Source: Puniceicoccales bacterium (GTDB lineage: Bacteria; Verrucomicrobiota; Verrucomicrobiia; Opitutales; UBA953). Taken from it: DNA of 5,890 nucleotides. The notes under the pieces were generated by a model. The model was given only the letters and a program-made list of their open reading frames with translations, did no database searches and was not told the origin of the DNA. Shown piece after piece: positions 1-4,648 of this stretch; the stretch's first letter is position 1, and each line of letters opens with the position of its first letter. The DNA lies in the NCBI GenBank assembly GCA_031289285.1, contig JAITPT010000070.1:1-5890 (forward strand), read 5' to 3'. A program made the position numbers and the translations under genes.

Positions 1-2
1 CC

Positions 3-581
3 AACCGCCGCCGCGACCTCGGCCTGCTCATCTTCCCCGAACCCAACCCCCGCGCCGCCACCACCGCCGCGCCGCGCCGCATCGCCGTCCGCCACGCCGC
101 GCAAACCGAGTTTCCCGACCCCAAAAAACGCTTCGACTGCGAATCGCTTTTTGTCTGGGGCGGTGCCGTCCACACCTTCACCAAACGCCGCAGCGACACA
201 TGGACAGTCCTCTGCAAACTGCGCATGGAGAGTGCCACCGCTGGCGTCTTCGAGCCAGTCGCCGCCTTCGACTCCAACGGCATGGTGACCGACGCCGCCG
301 TGTCGCCAGATGGGCGACGTCTCGCCGTGCTGACCTACCATTGCCTCTGGATGTTCGAGCTACCAGCGGCGGGCGCAGGCACGGCGGCGACCACGGCTGC
401 CCCGCAAAACCCGCTCGCGGGCGGCGCGGTGTGGTATCGGCGATTGAAGTTTCCGGCGGACAACTGGCAGGCCGAGGGGCTGGCGTTCAGCGATGCGCGG
501 CACGTCCTCATTGCCACCGAGCAAGGCGGGCTGTTCACCCTCGACACCGCCACCATGACCCAAGTGGCCGGGAAAAAATAG
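3..581 (+). CDS. C-terminal part of a beta-propeller-like hypothetical protein (5' end outside window)
   Basis: The reading frame is open from the left edge and ends at TAG 579-581, giving 192 visible residues. The frame upstream of the first internal ATG (225) is continuous and protein-like (for example DLGLLIFPEP, then FDCESLFVWGG and TKRRSDTW), so that ATG is not the start. Two stretches look like propeller blades: VTDAAVSPDGRRLAVLTY, the SPDG turn typical of WD40/PD40-type blades, and AEGLAFSDARHVLIATEQGGLFTLD-like sequence near the end (start AEGLAFS). A short Ala/Thr/Gly-rich linker separates them. This suggests the last blades of a repeat protein, perhaps secreted or periplasmic, but no enzyme motif is visible and I assign no function. 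The next gene starts 47 bp downstream on the same strand. The alternative is an SdiA-regulated or esterase-like-phytase type propeller, which I cannot separate from other propellers here. Confidence 0.75.
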   Translation, partial: NRRRDLGLLIFPEPNPRAATTAAPRRIAVRHAAQTEFPDPKKRFDCESLFVWGGAVHTFTKRRSDTWTVLCKLRMESATAGVFEPVAAFDSNGMVTDAAVSPDGRRLAVLTYHCLWMFELPAAGAGTAATTAAPQNPLAGGAVWYRRLKFPADNWQAEGLAFSDARHVLIATEQGGLFTLDTATMTQVAGKK

Positions 582-628
582 CGTCTCTTCTTGCCACCGG
601 CGGCATTCGCAAATCTCCTCCCGCCCTG

Positions 629-1114
629 ATGAGCCACGACACAATCAACCAACCGAACTACGAAACCCGCCTCGCCGCGCTCGGCCTCGCCCTGCCGCCA
701 CCTGCCGCCGCACTCGGCGCATACGCGCCGTTCACCCGCACCGGCAACCTGCTTTTCCTCGCAGGCACGCTCCCAATCGAAAACGGAAAAGTCGCCTTCA
801 CGGGAAAAATTGACTCCTCCGCCGAGCGCATCGAATACGGGCGCACCGCCGCCCGCCTCTGCGCGCTCAACGTCCTCGCCAACATAAAAGCTGCCCTCGG
901 CACCCTCGACGCCGTCGCCCACATCGTCTCCGTCACGGGATTTGTGAACGGCGTGGACGACTTCGCCGACAGCCCGAAAGTCCTCAACGGCGCGTCCGAG
1001 CTTTTCGCCGAAGTTTTTGGCGAGCTTGGCAAACACTCCCGCGCCGCCGTCTCTGTCAACGGCCTGCCTCTCCGCGCCTCCGTCGAAATCGCCGTCATCG
1101 CCGAGGTCAAATAG
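629..1114 (+). CDS. RidA/YjgF/UK114-family protein
   Basis: This 161-residue protein matches the Rid family. Known members deaminate reactive enamine/imine intermediates (RidA itself) or have uncharacterised roles; they are cytosolic trimers. Visible family features are TGNLLFLAGTLPI (residues 38-50), an Ala-rich helix around AARLCALNVLANIKAALG, a conserved strand HIVSVTGFVN, and the C-terminal block GKHSRAAVSVNGLPLRASVE. Arg138 and Glu153 are 15 residues apart, the spacing of the substrate-binding Arg105 and Glu120 of E. coli RidA. The protein is longer than classical RidA (about 128), and the GKH-x-R-x-A-V pattern resembles the longer 'YjgF-like 1' subgroup, so the exact substrate is unknown. 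The frame is open upstream to about 200, but that stretch is inside the preceding gene; ATG 629 gives the normal family N-terminus. No Shine-Dalgarno motif is evident. tsaE follows after 36 bp. Confidence 0.93.
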   Translation: MSHDTINQPNYETRLAALGLALPPPAAALGAYAPFTRTGNLLFLAGTLPIENGKVAFTGKIDSSAERIEYGRTAARLCALNVLANIKAALGTLDAVAHIVSVTGFVNGVDDFADSPKVLNGASELFAEVFGELGKHSRAAVSVNGLPLRASVEIAVIAEVK

Positions 1115-1150
1115 CACCCGCGCCTCGCCTCGCTCTGCCTTGTTTTTCCG

Positions 1151-1639
1151 ATGAAAAACTCCGCCGCCGCAAACACCCTCGCTGCCTTCCACGCGGGCAT
1201 TCTCTCGCGCTCCCCTGCCGCCACCGCCGCGCTTGCCGCCGCGCTCGCCCGTCTCCTCCCGCCCGACACCGCACTCGCCCTCCACGGCGACCTCGGCGCG
1301 GGAAAGACCGCCTTCGCCCAAGGCTTTGCTGCCGCGCTCGGCGTCACTGCCATTGTCACCAGCCCGACCTACGCGATTTTTTCCATCTACGAAGCACCCG
1401 CCCGCCAACTCGTTCACATGGACGCCTACCGCCTCAACTCGCCCGCCGACGCCGACTCGCTCCTGCTCTGGGACATCCTGCGCTCGCCTTGGACGCTCCT
1501 TGTCGAATGGCCGGAAAAACTCGGCGACCGCCTCCCCGACGGCACTTGGCACCTGCATTTTGAAATCCTCGACGACACCTCCCGCCGCCTCTACCTGCGC
1601 CGCGAAGCGGATTGCCATTGCCCACCCGCAACGCCTTAA
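1151..1639 (+). CDS. tsaE: tRNA threonylcarbamoyladenosine biosynthesis ATPase TsaE
   Basis: TsaE (YjeE) is the small P-loop ATPase that works with TsaB and TsaD to place t6A at position 37 of ANN-decoding tRNAs in the cytoplasm. This 162-residue protein carries the family signatures in order: Walker A GDLGAGKT at 46-53, TSPTY at 70-74, HMDAYRL at 89-95 and VEWPEK at 118-123. The length is normal for the family (about 150-170). ATG 1151 places the Walker A about 45 residues in, somewhat longer than E. coli but with a plausible Ala-rich N-terminal helix. The C-terminus (CHCPPATP) is an untypical tail that I cannot interpret. No tsaB or tsaD lies in the window. The downstream thioesterase gene starts 12 bp after the stop, which suggests co-transcription. 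Confidence 0.96.
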   Translation: MKNSAAANTLAAFHAGILSRSPAATAALAAALARLLPPDTALALHGDLGAGKTAFAQGFAAALGVTAIVTSPTYAIFSIYEAPARQLVHMDAYRLNSPADADSLLLWDILRSPWTLLVEWPEKLGDRLPDGTWHLHFEILDDTSRRLYLRREADCHCPPATP

Positions 1640-1651
1640 TCTGCCGCCGTT

Positions 1652-2092
1652 ATGCTGTCCACTACTGCTGAAGTCCGCGTCCGCTATTCTGAGACCGACG
1701 CAATGGCCGTCGCCTACCACGCCAATTATCTCCCTTGGTTCGAGGTCGCCCGCACCGCCCTGTTCAACGAAATCGGGCTTTCCTACAAGAAGCTCGACGA
1801 CGCGGGCTTTCTGCTCCCTGTCCTCGAAGCCGGCCTACGCTACCTCGCGCCCGCCCGCTACGACGACGTGCTCGCCGTCACCGCCAGCGTTTTAGAAATC
1901 CCGCGTGTGCGTATCCGCGTGGACTACGAAATTCGCCTCGACGAAAAAGTCATCACCACGGGGCACACCGTCCACGCCTTTATGAACCGAACTGGGCAGG
2001 CGATAAAACCGCCCAAAGAAGTTATCGCAGGCTTCCAGCTCGCCTTTGCAAAAAGCGCCGCCGTCGCCGCCACCACCGCCACCCAGCCATAA
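1652..2092 (+). CDS. YbgC-like acyl-CoA thioesterase (4-hydroxybenzoyl-CoA thioesterase / hotdog fold)
   Basis: This 146-residue protein is a single-domain hotdog thioesterase of the 4HBT/YbgC type, which hydrolyses acyl-CoA thioesters in the cytoplasm. The N-terminal signature RYSETDAMAVAYHANYLPWF (residues 11-30) contains the catalytic Asp at 16, followed by the conserved YH (22-23) and NY. Further conserved elements are a beta-strand block around RVRIRVDYEIRL and the C-terminal GHTVHAFMNRTGQAIKPP. In E. coli, YbgC is encoded with the Tol-Pal genes; here no tol genes are visible and it lies between tsaE and a DUF5069 gene. The last 15 or so residues (Ala/Thr-rich) extend beyond the usual end of the domain. 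ATG 1652 is preferred because it sits just before the signature. No clear Shine-Dalgarno motif is present. Substrate chain length cannot be deduced. Confidence 0.93.
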   Translation: MLSTTAEVRVRYSETDAMAVAYHANYLPWFEVARTALFNEIGLSYKKLDDAGFLLPVLEAGLRYLAPARYDDVLAVTASVLEIPRVRIRVDYEIRLDEKVITTGHTVHAFMNRTGQAIKPPKEVIAGFQLAFAKSAAVAATTATQP

Positions 2093-2123
2093 ACATCTCA
2101 CAACACTCAAACCACAACTACTC

Positions 2124-2636
2124 ATGAAATCCGACACCGCCACATCCACCGCCACCGCAGCGTCCCCCGCTGCCATCTCCACTGCCGCTGCTGCTGCGTC
2201 CGGCTTTGGTGAAGTTTGCCGCGACCTACCGTCGCCCTACCTGCCTCATCGCGCCACGGGCTTGCTGCACCTGCCGCGCTTCATCGCCAAAATCCGCAAA
2301 CACCTTGAAGGCACGTTGCCCGCCTCCTACCAGCGCAACTTCACCAAAGGTTTCGACGGCTTCCTCTGCCTGCACCTCGGCGTCGAACCTAACGCCGTCA
2401 TAGACGCTGTGCGCGAAAACGGCAGCGACGAGGTGGCTCTTGACGCCCGCCTCCTCGCGCTTTTCCCCAAAGACGTGAACGCTCCGAAATGGAACCGCGA
2501 ACTCGTCCAGCGCGGCATGAGCGAGATGGGGCGCGAAGCACTCGACGACGCAAAACGCAAAACCGGAATTGCCGACCGCGACGACCTGCTCTCCTTCGCC
2601 GACATGATTGACTACGACGAGGGGCGTATCCTCTGA
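2124..2636 (+). CDS. DUF5069-family protein of unknown function
   Basis: This is a 170-residue soluble protein. After an Ala/Thr/Ser-rich leader (residues 2-26, low complexity and probably disordered) comes a compact domain with DLPSPYLPHRATGLLHLPRF, KIRKHLEGTLPASYQRNF, a Gly/Phe-rich segment KGFDGFLCLHLGV, and an acidic C-terminus ending DMIDYDEGRIL. I recognise this pattern as DUF5069, common in Verrucomicrobia; no biochemical role is known to me. No signal peptide, membrane segment or cofactor motif is visible. The open frame extends upstream to 2046, but that part overlaps the preceding gene and is Pro-rich nonsense, so ATG 2124 is chosen. It starts 31 bp after the thioesterase stop and is followed by an 81-bp gap. 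The family call is from memory of conserved phrases and is moderately secure; the gene itself is secure. Confidence 0.85.
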   Translation: MKSDTATSTATAASPAAISTAAAAASGFGEVCRDLPSPYLPHRATGLLHLPRFIAKIRKHLEGTLPASYQRNFTKGFDGFLCLHLGVEPNAVIDAVRENGSDEVALDARLLALFPKDVNAPKWNRELVQRGMSEMGREALDDAKRKTGIADRDDLLSFADMIDYDEGRIL

Positions 2637-2704
2637 CGTCGCTCGCGCCGCCCCCGCCGTCCGCGCCGTCTTCTTCCTCCGCCAAAAAAACACCAGCTGC
2701 AACC

Positions 2705-2708
2705 GGAG
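2705..2708 (+). promoter_or_regulatory. Shine-Dalgarno motif GGAG
   Basis: GGAG lies 9 bases upstream of ATG 2718. It supports that start over any later one, even though the resulting signal-peptide n-region is unusually long. The genes just upstream show no comparable motif, so this gene may be translated differently from its neighbours. Confidence 0.55.
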
Positions 2709-2717
2709 ACTCTCGCC

Positions 2718-3689
2718 ATGACGCCACCGCCTCGCCACCTCACGCCGCCGTCGCCGCAACGCCGCCCTCGCTGCGCCTGCGCCTGCGCCCTCAGGTTCGC
2801 CGTCTTGCCGCTGTGTCTCGTCTCCGCCGTCTCGCTCCTCGCCCCTCCTCGCTTAGCAGCGCAAACACAGTTTCCTTGCGAAGCCCACGTCTTCGACATC
2901 CCCGACATCTCCGTTGCGCCTGCCATCCCCGCCCTGCCTGCCATCCCCGTTGCTGTTCCCGCTGTGCCCACCATCCCTGCCATCCCCGTTGCCACTTTCA
3001 CCGTCCCCTACATCCCTGTCATCCCCGCTGCCACTTTCATCGTCCCCATCATCCCTGCCATCCCCTTGCACTCCGCTGCCGCTCCCGCTGCTGCATTCCC
3101 GCTGCCCCTGCCTATTCCGTGGTATCACTACAAACTCGGATTTCAGCCCTACACAGGTTTGCGCTTCGTCGAATCCTCCCGTGCTGCCCGACTCCGCGCC
3201 CGCCAAGCCCGCTTCCAAGTGCTCGCATCCGCTTTCTCCGGCGTGGACGTCAACGCGCTTTGGCTGCCCGACGACATTTTTGCCGAGGCGGAAATTGAGC
3301 AATCTCTCTGGGACTTCGATGTTGCTACATCTACCGAGATACTGCGTCCCGACGAGATGTCTGCTCGTGCTACACGCATCCCTGTTTCGCTTTTGGTCTC
3401 GCGGGCCTTTCAATTTCGCAGTCTCCAATCCTTGCGTCCTGTGTTGAGTGCGGGTGCTGGTGTGCTCAGCCAGACCCTCGAGGAACGCAGCGAAAACGGC
3501 CTCGAATCGCAGCGCGAGTTTCTCCCGCTCTTCAAAGCTGGCATTGGCTTTGAATGGCAACCCACCGACCAATTCCGTTTCTACTTCCGCTACGATTATT
3601 CCATCATGCCGTGGGAATCCTCCCTCACCCCCGGCTCCATCCCCGGACGCGAACACTCCGTCAAAGCCGGCATCGAATGGAGGTTTTAA
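2718..3689 (+). CDS. Putative secreted outer-membrane beta-barrel-like protein with a Pro/Ala/Ile repeat tract
   Basis: I do not recognise a named family for this 323-residue protein. Residues 1-24 are basic and Pro/Cys-rich, 25-48 form a hydrophobic signal-peptide-like segment, and RLAA/QT suggests cleavage after residue 48. Residues about 61-134 are a low-complexity tract of IPxIP units with two near-identical 13-residue repeats (86-98 and 99-111). From about residue 135 the sequence looks like amphipathic strands: YKLGFQPYTGLRF, RPVLSAGAGVLS, LFKAGIGFEWQP, FRFYFRYDYSIM and a final VKAGIEWRF. Ending in an aromatic residue, here Phe, is the classic C-terminal signal for outer-membrane barrel assembly, and the last strands resemble OmpA-like or porin-family barrels. 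The barrel would be small. The Phe codon and stop lie inside a copy of the downstream repeat motif. The gene converges on the reverse-strand gene across the repeat island. Membrane location is inferred. Confidence 0.78.
   Translation: MTPPPRHLTPPSPQRRPRCACACALRFAVLPLCLVSAVSLLAPPRLAAQTQFPCEAHVFDIPDISVAPAIPALPAIPVAVPAVPTIPAIPVATFTVPYIPVIPAATFIVPIIPAIPLHSAAAPAAAFPLPLPIPWYHYKLGFQPYTGLRFVESSRAARLRARQARFQVLASAFSGVDVNALWLPDDIFAEAEIEQSLWDFDVATSTEILRPDEMSARATRIPVSLLVSRAFQFRSLQSLRPVLSAGAGVLSQTLEERSENGLESQREFLPLFKAGIGFEWQPTDQFRFYFRYDYSIMPWESSLTPGSIPGREHSVKAGIEWRF
2973..3050 (+). repeat. Two tandem 39-bp coding repeats
   Basis: Units 2973-3011 and 3012-3050 match at 34 of 39 bases and encode IPAIPVATFTVPY and IPVIPAATFIVPI. 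A third partial unit starts at 3051 (IPAIP). Shorter, more degenerate IP/VP units precede them from about 2925. The period is a multiple of three, so copy number can change without shifting the frame. Confidence 0.85.
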
Positions 3690-3854
3690 CCTAAGAACGG
3701 CGGTTGGAGGGGAAGTATTGCGAGAAGATGTTGTGTCAGCTGCGCTTGGTGGATTTGTGAAGGCGCACCTGTTGGTGCGTCGAACAACGCCAACAAGTGC
3801 AGATGCCATAACAGCTTCCGCAAGACGACCCGACTCAACTGCCGTTTTTAGGTT
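3688..3854. repeat. Repeat unit A: 167-bp imperfect palindrome
   Basis: The ends (AACCTAAGAACGGCGGTT at 3688-3705 and its near-complement at 3837-3854) pair, and partial complementarity continues inward (for example TTGCG/CGCAA and CATCT-type blocks) to a central stem CGCACC (3764-3769), loop TGTT, GGTGCG (3774-3779). The exact centre of the unit coincides with this loop. A transcript of either strand could form one long imperfect hairpin. Small reading frames through it are repeat-derived and not supported as genes. Confidence 0.8.
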
Positions 3855-3871
3855 TAACCCAATACCGTTCA

Positions 3872-3912
3872 GTTCCAACCCCGCGAAGGCGCGGACAAAT
3901 CGGGGAAGGAAC
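3872..3912. repeat. Hairpin inside unit B
   Basis: GTTCCAACCCCG (3872-3883) pairs with CGGGGAAGGAAC (3901-3912) apart from an AA/AA internal mismatch, around a 17-base loop. It is adjacent to the left terminal repeat of unit B. Function unknown. Confidence 0.6.
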
Positions 3913-3965
3913 TTGCGGGGGGCAGACGTTCGTGTTAGTCGCTAAAAATGCCCAAAATCTCGGTT

Positions 3966-3996
3966 TTGTAATTCGTTGAAAAACAACATATTACAA
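3966..3996. repeat. AT-rich interrupted hairpin inside unit B
   Basis: TTGTAAT (3966-3972) pairs with ATTACAA (3990-3996), and GTTG (3975-3978) with CAAC (3984-3987), separated by a 2x2 internal loop and an AAAAA terminal loop. This is the most AT-rich spot of the island. It could be an operator-like or structural site; nothing in the sequence decides which. Confidence 0.6.
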
Positions 3997-4020
3997 TCTG
4001 TTCCTTGCAGGGTAGTGCCA

Positions 4021-4325
4021 AAAATACGAAGAAAATTTCTGAAACCGCATGTGGCTTGGAGCGCTGAAGGCGCGGCTTCATAATAGCCTATGGCGAAGCC
4101 ATAGGATACTGGACGGCGGTTCTCAGCGGGCTGTAAGCCCGCCTCAACCTTCGTTCTGAACCCTATCTTCGCACCACCGCCGCCTACCATCCGCACGTTG
4201 AGGTGGGCTTACAGCCCACAGAGACAGGGCGAGACCGATACCTATGGCGTTGCCATAGGCTATTATGAAGCCGCGCTTTCAGCGCTACGATGCACCCTCC
4301 GTTTCAAAGGCTATTCTCGTATTTT
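4021..4325. repeat. Large foldback: about 128-bp inverted-repeat arms with 48-bp loop
   Basis: Arms 4021-4148 and 4197-4325 are imperfect reverse complements around the loop 4149-4196. The best segment is 4060-4094 against 4252-4286, matching at 34 of 35 positions. Outer anchors are AAAATACGA/TCGTATTTT and TGAAAC/GTTTCA; the inner anchor is CCTCAAC/GTTGAGG. Each arm also carries smaller palindromes: CCTATGGC-GAA-GCCATAGG (4087-4105) with counterpart CCTATGGC-GTT-GCCATAGG (4241-4259), and GCGGGCT-GTA-AGCCCGC (4126-4142) with counterpart GTGGGCT-TAC-AGCCCAC (4203-4219). The structure could therefore fold as one long stem or as a row of short triloop hairpins. Confidence 0.88.
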
Positions 4326-4352
4326 CACGCTACCTGAACGGTATTGGGTTTT

Positions 4353-4444
4353 AACCTAAGAACGGCAGTTCAGCGGGATGGGTTTGCGCAAGCCGCAGAC
4401 GGCCAAAAGATTGTGCAAAACCGCCCGCATTAACTGCCGTTTTT
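4353..4444. repeat. Repeat unit A': short imperfect palindrome related to A
   Basis: It opens with AACCTAAGAACGGCAGTT (4353-4370) and closes with AACTGCCGTTTTT (4432-4444). Inside, GCGGGATGGGTTTGCGCAA is loosely complementary to TTGTGCAAAACCGCCCGC, leaving a loop with a GCCG...CGGC mini-stem. It shares only the terminal motif with unit A; the interiors differ, so the two are related ends around different or diverged cores. Confidence 0.7.
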
Positions 4445-4499
4445 CACAGTTGTCCCATAACATTGAGAGTATTTGGAATGGTGTCTGGTGTCTGCATCT

Positions 4500-4595
4500 A
4501 AACCCCAACGGGGTTTCCCAACAAAGCCCAGGGTTGGCGCGAAAGCGCCTACCCTGGGTAATGCCCCCCCACACACCACAACCCCAAAGGGGTTG
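4500..4595. repeat. Repeat unit C: three consecutive strong hairpins, one with a GAAA tetraloop
   Basis: Hairpin 1 is AAACCCC-AAC-GGGGTTT (4500-4516). Hairpin 2 (4527-4558) has an 8-bp stem CCCAGGGT/ACCCTGGG, a T-T mismatch, then GGCGC-GAAA-GCGCC. Hairpin 3 is CAACCCC-AAA-GGGGTTG (4579-4595). Hairpins 1 and 3 share the CCCC/GGGG core, so they could also pair with each other and enclose hairpin 2. The GAAA loop on a C-G closing pair is a stable GNRA-type loop if transcribed. No clear U-tract follows on either strand, so a standard intrinsic terminator is not shown, though the position between convergent genes fits a transcription-ending role. Confidence 0.82.
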
Positions 4596-4648
4596 CCCAA
4601 CGGCCTTGCACTGGGCTGTTCTTAGGTTCAAAGCCGCGAGGAGCCAAA

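Larger units (their letters stand above)
3856..4350. repeat. Repeat unit B: block bounded by 17-bp perfect inverted repeats
   Basis: AACCCAATACCGTTCAG at 3856-3872 and its exact reverse complement at 4334-4350 bound the block. The left third contains two separate hairpins (3872-3912 and 3966-3996). The right part is a large foldback. The termini adjoin copies of the AACCTAA motif on both sides, so A, B and A' are joined end to end by shared boundary sequence. Confidence 0.8.
3682..4628. repeat. Composite palindromic repeat island between convergent genes
   Basis: This stretch of more than 900 bases holds no credible gene. The motif AACCTAAGAACGGC(A/G)GTT or part of it occurs five times: + at 3688-3705; - at 3837-3854 (one base different in the AAG part); + at 4353-4370; - at 4432-4444 (inner part only); and - at 4618-4628 (outer 11 bases only). 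The outermost copies form an 11-bp perfect inverted repeat bounding the island. The copies divide it into A (3688-3854), B (3856-4350), A' (4353-4444) and C (4445-4617), each itself palindromic or hairpin-rich. Base composition is less GC-rich than the flanking genes. No transposase is encoded and no target-site duplication is obvious. It resembles non-autonomous mobile palindromes (MITE or REP/BIME-like), and that class is inference. Confidence 0.8.

Noticed and set aside
335..1720. 461-residue reverse-strand reading frame
   Set aside because: It lies antisense to the Rid, tsaE and upstream genes, all strongly supported by motifs. Its translation is Gly/Arg/Glu-rich low complexity, as expected from the complement of GC-rich codons.
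1233..1895. 220-residue forward reading frame overlapping tsaE and the thioesterase gene
   Set aside because: Ser/Pro/Thr/Arg-rich frame-shifted shadow of two clear genes.
2637..2717. Promoter or terminator between the DUF5069 and barrel-like genes
   Set aside because: Only a short A-run and GC-rich sequence are present; no convincing -35/-10 pair or hairpin could be identified.
2853..3878. 341-residue reverse-strand reading frame running from unit A into the barrel-like gene
   Set aside because: Most of it is antisense to the barrel-like gene, with Gly/Asp/Asn-rich repeats that mirror the IPxIP tract. Its N-terminal part is just repeat unit A. No family features.
3942..4196. 84-residue reverse reading frame in unit B
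   Set aside because: Made of the foldback arm and hairpin sequence; no protein-like pattern and no ribosome binding site. Such frames may appear in databases as repeat-derived hypothetical proteins.
4500..4600. Standard intrinsic terminator
   Set aside because: The hairpins are strong, but no run of T follows on either strand, so a rho-independent terminator is not claimed as a feature.
3682..4628. CRISPR array
   Set aside because: Repeats are palindromic, of unequal length, in alternating orientation and not regularly spaced; there are no uniform spacers or cas genes.
4356..4631. Small reading frames on both strands across A' and C
   Set aside because: They translate hairpin repeats (for example the CCCC/GGGG stems) and end or start in the repeat motifs; the DNA symmetry explains the open frames better than coding.
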